A stretch of DNA of 64,000 bases from Curvularia sp. ZM96 (GCA_022457065.1 JAJGBQ010000007.1:248001-312000), one strand, 5' to 3'; counted from the stretch's first letter, positions 44,316 to 56,610 are shown. Made by a program: numbers and translations. The notes: generated by a model not told the origin, from the letters alone.

Positions 44316-44796
44316 TGTTACACGGGGGGTTCGCTATACTCACCTAGTCTCAGTCCGGGTTAGGGCGAGACTTGTATAAAGTATTCCGTGCGATTATTTT
44401 CTAGCAATTCGTAGTAGAGAGAAGTTATAGGAGTTTAACTAATAGTAAAGTAATAATTAATTCTATAAGAATAGAATAACTAAGTATTAATCTATATAAG
44501 AGAAGAACTTATAAGAGTTAACTATAACAAATATAATAATAAAATCTAACCTATTCTTATATCTATTACCTTTAGTCTAACATCTAGCCAAGCCCTTAAC
44601 ATCCCTAGTATCGTTGGCATCCTAGATGTCCTAGCATCTTCTAAGGGTCTGGCATCTCTAGATTCCTTGTCTTAGCGAGATGCCAATTACGTAATCCTCG
44701 CGCCCCGCGATAATCTATACCTTCTATCGTAGCTAGTGTTAAACCTCTACTACTTATTCTAACGTAGGTTAGGAATTCTTCTTATTACTTATAACA
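44316..44796 (-). repeat. LTR-5 3' LTR
   Basis: 481 bp; on the plus strand TGTTACACGGGGGG...TTATAACA. A purine tract on the minus strand (AAAGAGGGGGATAA) lies next to it at about 44810-44797. Confidence 0.92.
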
Positions 44797-44938
44797 TTAT
44801 CCCCCTCTTTAGAGTTATCGTTCTAATACTCTAGATTATTATTTTTCTATGCTATCTCGTAAGGCGTAGGCTATATATAAGGTTAGTTAGCCCTAGGCTA
44901 TTATATCTATTCTTTCCTTCTCTCTAGCCTTCCTAACT

Positions 44939-45409
44939 ATACCTAAGGTATAGAAAACTCGCGCCCCCCGTCCTTACTCGTCGACTAATTAAAAGCGTGC
45001 TCGCGCAGCGCGTGTAGAGCAAGAGAGTTTAGAGATAAATTTCTAGTGTAAACGTTGCGAAGAGAAGAATCTCCGTTGTTTCGTAGAGACGTCTTCTAGT
45101 CGTTGTATAAGGTATATTTTAGTTAGTATAGAGTATAGTTTGTTTATTTCTAAAGAAGAGTAGCAAAAGATACAAGAGAAGCGTAAGAAGAAGAAGTTAG
45201 CAGTAGCGCGTCTTAAGGCGCAGTTGTCTTAATAAAGGCTCGAACTCTTAGAGGTAAGGAAGCAGGAGCGTACCTACGCTTATCGTAACCTCGCGATTCT
45301 TACTATTTAGAATCGTGCGAAAGAGCAGGCTAAAGGGAGTTCTGCCCCTAGTATAGACCTTCTAATAACTAGACTATCGCTACCTAAATAGTTAACTAAC
45401 TTAGGCTAG
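44939..45409 (+). pseudogene. LTR-5 antisense ORF: Zn2Cys6-type cluster plus coiled coil
   Basis: It starts at ATA 44939 (ATG in LTR-3), ends at TAG 45407-45409, and is 471 nt as in LTR-3. This copy keeps the most Cys codons: TGT 45047, TGC 45056, TGT 45077 and TGT 45104 are intact; TAT 45113 and TAT 45134 are the expected mutated fifth and sixth. The spacing is C-X2-C-X6-C-X8-C-X2-C-X6-C. The N-terminal part before the cluster is basic (KRARAARVEQE), and a charged coiled coil follows. It is tail-to-tail with pol. TAG stops at expected Gln or Trp codons prevent translation of this copy. Confidence 0.66.
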
Positions 45410-48132
45410 TTATAGGCTAATGCTTCTTTTAACTCTTTTTCTCTTAATTCTTTCTTTTCCTACGAGAATCTAGTTCTCGTTTCTTTAGATGTTTCTAGTA
45501 GTACTTATGTACTAGTGACTTATAGTTCGTTAGATTTCCTTTAGATTCCTAAGTATTATAGCTCTTAAGCTATTCTTCCTACTTAACTAAGTACTTCTAC
45601 TAACTACTAACTTTCTATAGGTTCTTAATTTCTTCGACTATATACTCGTCGTCTTTAAGCTCTATATCTCTCGCTAGCTTAGCGTTTTAGAGTACTAGTT
45701 CTAATAGTTTCTTATAGAAAACATTATATATACGCATGTCTAGTAGTAGCCAGAGTTTATAGTTTACTAGTCCTAATTTCTCTAGAATTTTAAACAGTCC
45801 TAATTAGAGATTATCTAGTTTCTTACTTAGTCGCTTAGTTTTTAGGTTTTATCGTAATAAGAAAACTTTGTCCCTCTTCTTAAAGGTTAGTCCCTTAATC
45901 CTTTGCTTATTCGCGGCTTTAGACATCGTGAGATTTCTATAAGCGATGTTCTTACTTAATTCTTCGTGCAATTTCTACATTAGTTAAGCTTTATCGTCTA
46001 CTCTAACTATAATACTTTTAATATTCTTTAGATCCTAATAAGCTACTAGCTTATATCTATAGTTAGCGTAGTGTAGTGAGTGTTTCGTAGTCGCTAACTT
46101 TATACTATTATAGGCTAATTACGCTATTAGTAAGAGTTTAACCTAGTTGTCTTATAGCTTATTAGCGTACATTTACAAGTATTGTTCTAGCGTCTAGTTC
46201 GTTCGTTCCGTTTGTCTATCAGTTTCTAGGTAGAAGCTAGTTAATAGCTTCTTCTTTACTCCTATCTTTACTAGAAACGTTAACTAATACTTTAATATAA
46301 ATAGTTTATCTCTATCCGTAATAAATTCCTTAGGTATCCTATGCTCTAATATTAGTGCCTTTAAAACTTCGTACGCGCATTCTTCTACTATAATAGTTTC
46401 TTCTATAGGCACGAACTTTACTTCTTTAGTTAATTAGTACATAATTACTAGAATAGTATCGTAAAGTTAAGCTAATTCTAGTTCTAGTAACTTTAGGAGC
46501 TCTACTATAAAGTCTATTATCACGCTACTCTATAGTCGTGTTAGTAGCGATAAGGGTTGTAATAGGCTATAGGGCTTATGTCTCTTAGGCTTATTCTAGT
46601 AATATACTAAATAGTTGCCTAATACTTCCTACACCTTCGCTTGTAAGCGTAGTATCTTAAACACCTTACTTAGTTATCTAACTATTTCGTCTACTACTAT
46701 ATATCCGTATTCTAGAGACTTATATAGAGTTCTAATAAGTTTAGTTCTTATATAAGAAGGTACGTACGTCTATATACCTTCTCTTAGAGCTTTAAGTTCC
46801 CTCCTATCGTTCGCTACTTCTAGCGGGTAGGGATCTATTTCTAACGCCTATAGCGTCGCCCTTTTCTACCATTCTTGCGTTAATGTTTTCGTTAGCGCGG
46901 CCACCTTAGCTACTCTAGCTAGTTCTAGCTAGTTATACTTTAAACTACCGTCAGGCATTCTTTTAAGTACTATATTATGTAGTTCTTTGTAATCTTCTTC
47001 ACGCAGATTAGATCTCTAGCTTAGGGCATCTACTACTCTATTAAGCGATCCTACTCGATACGTAATTTTAAAGTCGAACTAAGATAGCATCTTAGCCTAT
47101 TAGACTTATCTTTAGTTAAGTTTCTTAGTTATTATAAAACTCGCTAGGTTCTAGTAATTAGTATAAATCTTAATCGTATCTAGAAGTCCTAATAGGTACA
47201 CTTCCTATTATTTAAAGGTATTAACTACTCTAAGTAGTTCCTTATCGTAAACATCGTAGTTAAGTTCTACTCCTAAGAACTTCCTAGAATAGTAGAACAC
47301 TAGTCTCTATTTTCTATCTAGACACTGCTACGACAATACAGCCCCTAGTGCATAGTCTAACGCGTCGGTCTCGACTCGCGTCTTCCGTCTTAGGTCGTAC
47401 ATCTCTAGTACAGGTGCTTCGAGAAAGATCTGTTTAATCTAATTAAATGCCTCTTAATGTTCCTCGTTCTACTAGAATCCTACTTTCTTCTTCATAATCT
47501 TAGAGAGTAGTACGGTAATTTTTAAATAATCTTTAATAAACTTCTAATAATAATTAGTAAATTCTAAAAAGAATTACACGTCCTTAACTATTTTAGGTTT
47601 TTTCTATTCCTATATAGCCGCTATTTTCTTCGGGTTTATTTTAACTCCTTCTATTAAGATAATAAAGCCTAGGAATTCTATTTCTTTAACATAGAATTCG
47701 CACTTTCCTAGCTATAGGTATAGCTTATATTCCTTAAGCTTCCTAAGCACTTTCTTAACATGTTTAATATATTCTTCGAGAGTCCCGCTAGAGTATACTA
47801 GTATATCGTCTAAATATATAGTAACAAAGATTCTAAGATACTCGTAGAGAGCGCTATTAATAACTAACTAAAAGATTACTAGCGCGTTCGTTAAACTAAA
47901 TAGCATAACTATATACTCGTACAGTCCATACTTCGTTTTAAACGCTGTCTTCTATTCGTCTCCTTTCTTAATCTTAATTCTATAAAATCTTTCTCGAACG
48001 TCGAACTTCGTAAACCACTTAGCTCTCTAGAGTCGATCTATAAGCTCTAATATTAGTAGTAAGAGATATTAATTCTTTTAAGTGCTAGCGTTTAACCTTT
48101 AGTAGTCAATATACAGTCGCTATTTACTATTA

Positions 48133-49979
48133 ACGTGGTTCACAAGCGAGCGCGCCACCCAAGCGAGCGCGCCGCTTTACACCAGCACGTCGACTCCGAG
48201 GCGTTATCACGTAATGTCTCAACAACGCACTACCCAAACTTTCTATACTGAATCAGACCTACAACTTGCTCTTTTTGATTTTAAATCCCAACGTGTTAAA
48301 AGTCAGAGACGTGCTGCAGCGATCTACAACGTCCCACGAAGAACGCTCCAGCGTAGAGACGCTGGGACACGCTTCCGACGCGACTGCGAAGCGAATTCAA
48401 AGCGCTTGAACAGACTAGAAGAGGGGGCTATAGTTAGGCGTATTCTTGAGGAGTCTGCGCGAGGATTTGCGCCTACAAAGCCTGACGTTCGAGTAATGGC
48501 TGATAAACTATTGCATGAGCGTGGGAGTAACCCTGTTGGCAAGAACTGGATTGACAACTTTGTCAAGCGAACCCCTGAGCTCCGCACGCGCTGGAGCCGT
48601 CCCTATGATCACCAGCGAGCCACCTGCGAGGACCCAGCGGCTATCCAGCGCTGGTTCGACTTAGTCCTAGCGACAAAGCAGAAGTGGGGTATTGTGGACG
48701 ACGATATCTACAACTTTGACGAAACTGGCTTCATGATGGGCAAGATTGGATCACAGTTAGTTATCACAGGCTCAGAGGGATATGGCAAAAAGAAGCGGAT
48801 CCAGCCAGGTAACCGTGAGTGGGTTACTGTGATCCAAGGCGTGGGCGCGTCGGGTCGCCGGCTACCACCCTTCGTTGTCTTTGCGGGCAAGGTGCTTATC
48901 GACGTCTGGTTCAAAGACCTGCCTACTGACTGGGTCCTTGAAGTCAGTCCTAATGGCTGGACGAATAATCAGCTTGCTCTTGCGTGGTTAGAGCACTTTG
49001 ATACCCATACAAAGAGGCAGACTGTAGGTGGGTATCGACTACTTATTATCGACGGCCATGAGAGCCACTGCTCCGTCGATTTTCAAGATCTTTGTAAGGA
49101 GAAGAATATTGTTCTTCTCTGCATGCCTGCGCACTCGTCTCACCTGTTGCAGCCCCTTGATGTCGCCTGCTTCTCGCCGTTGAAGCGCAAGTATGGCGAC
49201 TCGATCTCAGGCTTGGCACGCAACCGCACCAGCTATATTAGTAAGGAGACCTTCCTACCAGCCTTTAAGGCTGCTTTTGAGCAGTCTATTACGAAGGATA
49301 ATATCCAAGCTGGCTTTAGAGGCGCTGGTGTAGTCCCACATGACCCACAGGCTGTGCTATCAAAGCTTGATGTGGTGGTACAGACACCACATCAATCGCC
49401 GCAACGGGCGGCCACCTGGCAGGCGCAGACACCACGCAACGCGCGCGAGGTCGAGGCTCAAATTGGTCTTATTCAACAGAGCGTGAGAAAGCGCCGTGGG
49501 TCTTCTGCTAATTCACTTACTGAGCAGATTGCGCAGTTGAGTAAGGGGGCTCAGCAAATGGCACATAAAATGACGCTTATGATGGAGGAAATGAGTACTC
49601 TTCGAGCAGCTCTAGACGAATCAAATAAGCGTAAGAGCCGCAAGCGGCGATACGTACGGACAGAAGAGACTCTTACTGTAGGCGACGTACAAGAAGTATT
49701 AGCTGAACAGGCGGGTAGTAGTCGTGGCGATGGTGAGAGCGCGTCGAAGAGGGTGCGAGGAGAGAGGCGGTGCGGGCGTTGTAAGCAGACTGGACATAAC
49801 GCTCGTACCTGCGCAGTTGAGATAGATAGTGCAAGTGATAGCGGCGATTCTAATAATTAATTTGGTATACTGCGATAGTTTATTGACTGTGATAAGAGTG
49901 CGTGATAACGCCTCGAAGTCGACGCGCTGGTGTAAAGCGGCGCGCTCGCTTGGGTGGCGCGCTCGCTTGTGAACCACGT
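48133..49979 (+). mobile_element. TIR-4b: intact-looking pogo/Fot1-like DNA transposon (1,847 bp)
   Basis: 79-bp inverted termini (48133-48211 and inverted from 49979), two mismatches between them, each with two AAGCGAGCGCGCC units. TA duplications at 48131-48132 and 49980-49981. A single open transposase gene fills the inside. It shows no RIP signature although its host LTR-5 is heavily mutated. Confidence 0.96.
48214..49860 (+). CDS. Pogo/Fot1-like DD35D transposase, full length (548 residues)
   Basis: Cut-and-paste transposase predicted to bind the element's termini and insert at TA. Residues ~10-50 form a psq-type HTH (AAAIYNVPRRTLQRRDAG), ~65-135 a CENP-B/Tc5-type HTH (WIDNFVKRTPELRTRWSRP). 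The DDE catalytic domain follows, with Asp169 (YNFDETGF), Asp280 (LLIIDGHESH) and Asp316 (HLLQPLDVACF); 35 residues lie between the last two (DD35D). Residues ~410-470 are a coiled coil (LTEQIAQLSKGAQQMAHKM). The C-terminus has a CCHC zinc knuckle, RCGRCKQTGHNARTC, and an acidic tail. ATG 48214 lies just inside the left TIR. No introns or internal stops are seen. It matches TIR-4a apart from one base. It is the only apparently intact transposase in the window; activity is not shown. Confidence 0.93.
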   Translation: MSQQRTTQTFYTESDLQLALFDFKSQRVKSQRRAAAIYNVPRRTLQRRDAGTRFRRDCEANSKRLNRLEEGAIVRRILEESARGFAPTKPDVRVMADKLLHERGSNPVGKNWIDNFVKRTPELRTRWSRPYDHQRATCEDPAAIQRWFDLVLATKQKWGIVDDDIYNFDETGFMMGKIGSQLVITGSEGYGKKKRIQPGNREWVTVIQGVGASGRRLPPFVVFAGKVLIDVWFKDLPTDWVLEVSPNGWTNNQLALAWLEHFDTHTKRQTVGGYRLLIIDGHESHCSVDFQDLCKEKNIVLLCMPAHSSHLLQPLDVACFSPLKRKYGDSISGLARNRTSYISKETFLPAFKAAFEQSITKDNIQAGFRGAGVVPHDPQAVLSKLDVVVQTPHQSPQRAATWQAQTPRNAREVEAQIGLIQQSVRKRRGSSANSLTEQIAQLSKGAQQMAHKMTLMMEEMSTLRAALDESNKRKSRKRRYVRTEETLTVGDVQEVLAEQAGSSRGDGESASKRVRGERRCGRCKQTGHNARTCAVEIDSASDSGDSNN

Positions 49980-51199
49980 TAGGCTTCTTTACGAATAATA
50001 TTAGAGAGGCCATTAGGCCATGTCCTAGTCAAATAAATCCCTTCTTTAAATTCTTTTAGAGGTATTCCTGTAGCTTAGCATCGTGCTTAGGCGCTATTAG
50101 GTACATGTCTTCTAGCGTTAACTTCGCTCCTTCTTCTAGAGTAATCTTATAATCCCAATCCTAGTATTTAGCTAGATCTATTACCTTATTTTCCTTAAAT
50201 AGTTCTCTAAACTCGTTTATTTAGTATATATCTAGTATATCTAGTAGTAAAGGTCCGTCCTTCATAAGCGCGACTCGTCTTATCTAAATAACTCCTACTT
50301 TCTAAAGGTTCTTCGCATAGATTCTCGCGATCTTATACAGTAAGATCTTGCTAAATCTCCCGTTCTAGATTAAGCTCTAATCCGTCGGGCGTGTCTCGTG
50401 TCGTACTCTAGCAACCTTGCGCGCAGGTTCTTAGCTAAGTATTATCTTCTCTCGCTAATTAATAGCGGGGTTATAGATATCTAGCTAGTTATAACTAATT
50501 AGTAGGTCCGTTTCTTCTAGGTCTATAATACTAATATTTATTTAGCTTTCTATATCTACTACTTTTAGTATTACTAACTTAGTCTCTAGCCTAATCGTGC
50601 CACTTCCATATACTACGGGTATGTTCTCGGCTAATACTACTTCTAATAGAATCTTCCTATTCTAGTAGGGTATCCTATATTTTTCTACTACTTAGGATAA
50701 GATTATAGTTTATATAGCTCTGCTATCTATAGTCGCTTTTATCTTATATCCGTGTATATATATAATCGCCATTAATTCTAACGCGCGATTATTAGTGACT
50801 TGTACTTATCTAAAGGTTGTTTTAGGACTGCCTTTACTAGCGTGACCCTATCTCTAGTAGCATTCTAGTTTTTTAGCTAAGAGCGTCGGCCCTTCTCCGA
50901 CCTCTTCCTTTCCTTAGGGAATCTTCTAGCTTGTTGTTTAGCTACTAAGTAATCTAGATAGGCGTCTCTATAGCATAATCTCTAATTACTATGCCTATGT
51001 AGTATAAGTTCTCTTCTAGATATCTGTTCTCTCGTGGTTCTATTTGCGCGTCGTCGATCCCTATTCTTTTAATCAGTGCTACGCGGAAAATAACTAGTAT
51101 TTGTCTTTATATTATAGTATACTATATACTAATCTTCTATATAAAAGGTCTAGTAGATATTTATATATAGAATTATTTCCTCTAGTGTCTCTAGCGCTA

Positions 51200-53009
51200 G
51201 GATCTAATTCTTTGTCGTGTCATGAGTTTTATATCCTACTATTCGGTATTTCTTAGCCGCTATAGTTTTGTATAGGTAGTAGCTTTCCTATCTTACCGCG
51301 ATTCGCTATTCTTAATAGAATTAGCATTTCTCTATACAGTTTATCTATTCTAGGCGCTCGTGCGCCTCTTAGTGTTCTTCCTAGTAGATGTAGTAATCTA
51401 ATATTAGGCATTCTTCTGTCTATAGATGTATATAGTAGCAGCTATGCTCGTCTAGTTTGCTCTACTCCTTTTTATCTACGTAGTATATGTAAAAATCTCT
51501 TTTATAGTCGACCTAGTAGAATCGTTAGTAGATTTCTTCTTTCTTATTATAATCCTCTACTAGTTAGTATTCTAGTAGCGTGGGGTCCGTAAAGAGAGAT
51601 TATTCTTTAAACGCTCTTCTAGCTATAGTATCGGCCTCGTAGCTAGTAACATTAAGTCGTTAAGCGCGATACCTATAGATATCTACTACATACGTGGCGT
51701 CGCCACATAGCCAACATTCCTCTTTCTCTAGTCGTCGCTATATATTTATAGCGTCGATTTTCTAATTAGTTAGTTCTAGGGTTGTCTACCGTATAATCTT
51801 GTTCGCCTAAATAGGTCTAGAAACTACCTCGAAGTTGTTATCTTCGTTTAAGCGTGCCTTCTTATATAGGTCTATATCGCTAAGGTTATTATTTAAATCC
51901 TTAATAGATAGTAAGATAGATAGCTAAGCCTTTAGTATCTTAATCTTTACTACTACTTATTTACTAACTTCGTTCTTTAGGTAGTCTCTATAGAAGTGTC
52001 CTAACTCCCCGCATCTAAGACATGCTTTATTATTATAGCGCTTCTAGCGTTCTTCCTTAGAAAGACTATCTTAGCTTTTTTCTTAGATCTTCTTATTTTT
52101 AGATTTTTCTTATACTTTACTAGTTATAATAGTATCGCTATCTTTATCTCTATTACTACGGTGTTTCTTATTATTAGCTACCACAAGTTAGAACTACTTT
52201 CTTTTCTATTCGTTCCTTTCCTATAGCCTATAATTAATACGCGTAGCTAGCTCGATTAATATATATAGCGTTTCTAGTTCATCGTGGTATATAAGTCTAT
52301 CTTTAACATTTTCTTTTAATTCTACTTTATATACCGTCTAAAGCGATACGTCGTTCTAATTAATTCTAGACTAAAGTTATTTAAACTTAGCCGTATACGC
52401 GGATACTAACTTAGTTTAGCGTAAACGAGTAATTACTCTTTCTACTTATTTCTTTTTGTCTATCTCGCCGAAGATACGTCCTATTTCTATTTTAAAGTTT
52501 TCCTAGCTCTTAAATAGTTCTTGTATTTCTTTCTTAGTCTTATAATTATCTATATCCTTTAGGAAGTCCTTAACGTACGGCTACACCTATCTAGCTACTT
52601 TACCCTTTATATACGTACTAGCTAGTAGAATCTTTTCCTAGTCGTTAGGTACTCCATAGTATTCGCTATAGAGATTAGTGCTAGTTAGGAACGTCTACAA
52701 ATCGTTATAACTTCTATTAAACTTTTCTAGTAGCGCTATCTTAGGTTTCGCAGTAGCTCTTTTCTCGTTAGAGGTGGCCATTAGCTAGCTCGTAAGCTAA
52801 TTAATTATTTCCTGTATGCTAGCTATCTACTACGCTTAGATTATAGCCTGTCGCCTAAGATTTCTTAGTTCTCGCACGTGACGCATGTTATTATTCTCGT
52901 CGTCACTTAGGGTTAGCATCTCGTCGTCAAGTGCTAGATTAGGCCTAGGTACTAGACCTTAGGTAGGTCTCTAGGCACTATTCTAAGATTAAGAGTATGC
53001 GTAAGACAT
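51200..53009 (-). pseudogene. LTR-5 gag and Cys/His-rich linker (RIP-degraded)
   Basis: It starts at ATG 53009-53007 in the same context as LTR-4. The Gag core, the first zinc knuckle (CLRCGELGHFYRDY near 52022-51980) and the second knuckle (CWLCGDATYVVDIY near 51715-51675) are recognisable, with several Cys and His changed to Tyr. The C-X4-C-X2-H region follows in a more mutated state. There are many TAA/TAG stops. Confidence 0.72.
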
Positions 53010-53072
53010 CTTAAATCTTAATTAGGCGTACTATTAGTTAAATCCTTCTACAGAATCCGTAGGTAGTTAAAG

Positions 53073-53553
53073 TGTTATATAGAAGGTTTGCTATACTTAT
53101 CTAGTCTTAGTCTAGGTTAGGGCGAGACTTATATAAAGTATTCTATGCGATTATTTTCTAGCAATTTATAGTAGAGAGAAGTTATAGAAGTTTAACTAAT
53201 AGTAAAGTAATAATTAATTCTATAAGAATAGAATAACTAAGTATTAATCTATATAAGAGAAGAACTTATAAGAGTTAACTATAACGAATATAATAATAAA
53301 ATCTAACCTATTCTTATATCTATTACCTTTAGTCTAACATCTAGCTAAGCCCTTGACATCCCTAGTGTCGTTAGCATCCTAGATATTCTAGCATCTCCTA
53401 AAGGTCTGGCATCTCTAGATTCCTTATCTTAGCGAGATGCCAATCACGTAATCCTCGCGCCCCGCGATGATCTATATCTTCTGTCGTGGCTAGTGTTGAA
53501 CCTCCACCACTCATCCTAACGCAGGGTAGGAATCCTTCTTGTTACTTGTAACA
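53073..53553 (-). repeat. LTR-5 5' LTR
   Basis: 481 bp; on the plus strand TGTTATATAGAAGG...CTTGTAACA. The part near 53553 is nearly unmutated, the part near 53073 strongly RIP-altered. Confidence 0.92.
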
Positions 53554-56500
53554 TAATATTACTAAGTAGTATAATAACGTAGAAAGAGAAACGTACTTAA
53601 AAGGTAGTTCCCTTAGTAGGAAGCTAAACCTAGTAGATACTAATACTAGGCTAATAGATCACGAAGCTAGAGGTAAATAGGAGAAGAGCGCAACTCTAGA
53701 GATCCCTAAATAATATAGAAGATTCAAACATCTATTTTAGAAAGTAGTAGACGAATAAGCGTTACTAAAGCATTAACTCTAGGACTATAAGATAGTCTTA
53801 TAGGAAGGAAAGTAACCAACTTTTAGCCTAATTTATTAATAATTAGAATAAGAACTTATAGTACTACGAGAGTACCTAAATAAGTCACTAGCTAAAGGCT
53901 ATATACAACTATTAATATCTCTAGCAGGATATCTAGTTATATTCGTACTAAAGAAGAACGGAATAGATCGACTATACGTCGACTATAGAAAACTAAACGA
54001 TATTATAGTTAAGAATTAATACCTACTACTAAATATTAAAGAACTCTAGAATTAATTATCTTAAGCAAAGATCTTTACAGCACTAGATCTAAGAGATAGA
54101 TACTACCTTATTAGAATTAAGAAAGGTGAAGAATAGAAAATAGCTTTTTAAATAAGATATAGATATTTTAAATACATAGTCATGCTATTTAGGCTCACGA
54201 ACGCCCTAGCTATATTTTAAGTACTTATTAATAACGTACTTAGACCCTATTTAGATATATTTATTATTACCTATCTAGATAATATCCTAATCTACTTAGA
54301 GAATAAGAAGGACCACACTAGACACGTTATAAAAGTACTTCAAGCTCTTAACGACTATAGCCTTTAACTTAAGCTAAAGAAGTGTAAATTTTATAAGACT
54401 AAGGTTAACTTTCTAGACTACGTAGTAGGGATAAATAGAGTATAAATAAGCGAAGAAAAGATTAAAGTTATTAAGAACTAGCTAATACTAAAGAACGTTA
54501 CAGATATTTAATCGTTTCTTAGATTCGTAAACTTTAACTAAGAATTTATTAAAGACTACTCTAAGATCGCGATACTAATAACGCGACTTATATAAAAAGA
54601 TACCCTATAGAACTAGAATAAAAAGGCTAATAATACCTTTAAAATACTTAAGAAAGCATGTATTACGCCACTATACTTTAGAATATTCGTTTTAGGAGTA
54701 CTACTAAAATTCGAAACTAACGTATTAGATCTAGTCTTAGAAGGCTGCGCCAGCATCTATATTAATAGTAAATAGTACCTAATAGTATATTACTTAAGAA
54801 AGTTCTTAGGACTAGAAGAGCGATATAACGTATATAATAAGAAACTACTCGCGATAGTTACTTATCTAAAATATTAGAGAGTATACGTAGAAAGCTACTT
54901 AGAACTCACTATCTATATAGATTACAAGAACTTAGTACACTTTACTACTACGAAATCTTTTAATTAACGCTAGATCTAATAGGCTAAGCTACTAAGATAA
55001 TACAAGTTTAGAATAGTGTACACACTAGAAAAAGAAAACAGTAGAGTAGACGCTCTTAGCTAAAGACTAGATATCGCAGAAACTAAAGAAGTTATCGACA
55101 CTACGATACTTAAGCAAAACGAAGATAGATCCCTAGAACTAGTAAGGACTATTAATAGAATACTTAAAATTAGGAATAATATACTTAAAGACTAGTAAGA
55201 AGAAATTATTCGATAACACCACGACGATCTAGTATATAGACACCCTAGGATCGCTAGAATAATAGAACTAATTCGACGAAACTATAAATTTAGTAAAATA
55301 AAGAATAAAGTTACAGTCTTATTACTAAATATAAATAATGCTAGAAGAATAAGTATAGCACATATATACCCTATAGAGAAATATAAGCATAAGAACTACT
55401 AGATACACTCTAGATAGATATCTCTATAGACTTCGTAATAGGACTACTAGTCTTAAAAAACTCTATAACTAATATTAGCTACGACGCAATTCTAGTTATA
55501 GTAGATAGATTTACTAAATACGTAGTATACATCGTATTTAGAAAAGATTACGATATAGAATAACTCGCATATATATTCTATAATAGAATTATAAGGAACT
55601 ATAGAATACTAAAGTTAATTACTAGTAATAGAGATAAGCTCTTCACATCAAACTTTTAGACTACCTTAATAATAATAATAAGAATAAAAAGAAAGCTATC
55701 TATAGCTTACTATCTAGAAACTAATAGATAAATAGAAAGAATAAATAGGACTATAAAAATATACCTACGTATCTATACTAACTACTAGTAAAATAATTAG
55801 GTATAACTATTACTAATAGCACAACTAGCGTATAATAATAAAATATTAGAATCTATAGGATAAACACTATTTTACGCAAATTATAGAAGACATCTAAATC
55901 TCTTTACTAGGACTTTACTAAGTATAAAAATAGAAGCAGCTATTACCACGGCTAAAGAACTAAAGAAAACACATAAATAGTTACGAGAATTACTCAAAAA
56001 GGTATAATGCTAGAGTATTTTATATATTAATTAGAAAAGAAAAATAGCACTTTAGCTAAAGAAGAGGGATAAAGTATACCTACTTACGAAGAACCTTCGA
56101 ACGAAACGACTAAGTAAAAGACTAGATAACGTTAAGATCAGACTATTTTTAATTTTAAAGTAAAATAGACTAGTAACCTATATATTAGATCTACTACTAG
56201 ACGCTAAGATACACCTAAGATTCTATATTAAACTATTAGAACTAGTAGACCCTAAAACGCTATTATAAGAAATATTTTACTACGAAATAGAAGAAGACGA
56301 CGAATATAACGTAGAAGATCTCTAAGAATACTAAGAAACTAGAAGAAACGATTTTAGAGACGACGACTTCTACTAAGAATAGCTAGTTAAATAGAAAGAA
56401 TACCTAGAGTTAGAAAATATATAGGAACCCGAAGCCAATCTATAAAACTATTAGCAACTACTAAAGAAATACTAAAAATAAAACAATATCTACTATTATA

Positions 56501-56610
56501 CTAGAAGAGTAAAACTAATAAAAGGAAAACCTAACGAAATAAGATTCTATAACGAACTAATAACACTAGAGCTATAGAAAGAGAAATATACTATTAAGAA
56601 GAAGAAGTAG
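53554..56610 (+). pseudogene. LTR-1 reverse transcriptase, RNase H, integrase and chromodomain (RIP-degraded)
   Basis: RT is recognised from RLYVDYRKLND near 53970-54000 and the catalytic YLDN at about 54271 (YLDD with the last Asp changed to Asn). RNase H lies near 54700-54900. Integrase begins with an HHCC-like region near 55210-55380 and has a core segment DISIDFVIGLL near 55420. A chromodomain follows at about 56365-56460 (LVKWKEYLELEN with Trp now a stop; EPEANL). Pol ends at TAG 56608-56610 and overlaps the antisense ORF tail-to-tail by about 17 bases. Many TAA/TAG stops make it non-functional. Confidence 0.85.

Larger units (their letters stand above)
45444..51200 (-). pseudogene. LTR-5 pol, split by TIR-4b (RIP-degraded)
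   Basis: Protease near 50745-50450; RT from about 50010, interrupted by TIR-4b at the KPNSK motif (49981/48131), then continuing with the full palm region that LTR-4 lacks (about 47830-47975) and YLDD-equivalent YLDD/YLDN near 47820-47800. RNase H is near 47400-47250, integrase about 46900-45750, chromodomain about 45650-45500. Pol ends at TAA 45446-45444, 34 bases from the antisense ORF end. It is inactive. Confidence 0.82.
44316..53553 (-). mobile_element. LTR-5: Ty3/Gypsy retrotransposon, minus orientation (7,389 bp without TIR-4b)
   Basis: 481-bp LTRs: the 5' LTR is 53073-53553; the 3' LTR is 44316-44796. TSD TAATA at 44311-44315 and 53554-53558. It is the same subfamily as LTR-3, with the same LTR start and the same total length after removal of nested elements. 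It is inserted in LTR-1 between the protease and RT regions. TIR-4b interrupts its RT gene. Confidence 0.93.

Noticed and set aside
42580..44796. Apparent large inverted repeat formed by the LTR copies at 42580-43060 and 44316-44796
   Set aside because: These are the 3' LTRs of two separate elements in opposite orientation. Their TSDs (CACGC and TAATA) pair with other LTRs, not with each other.
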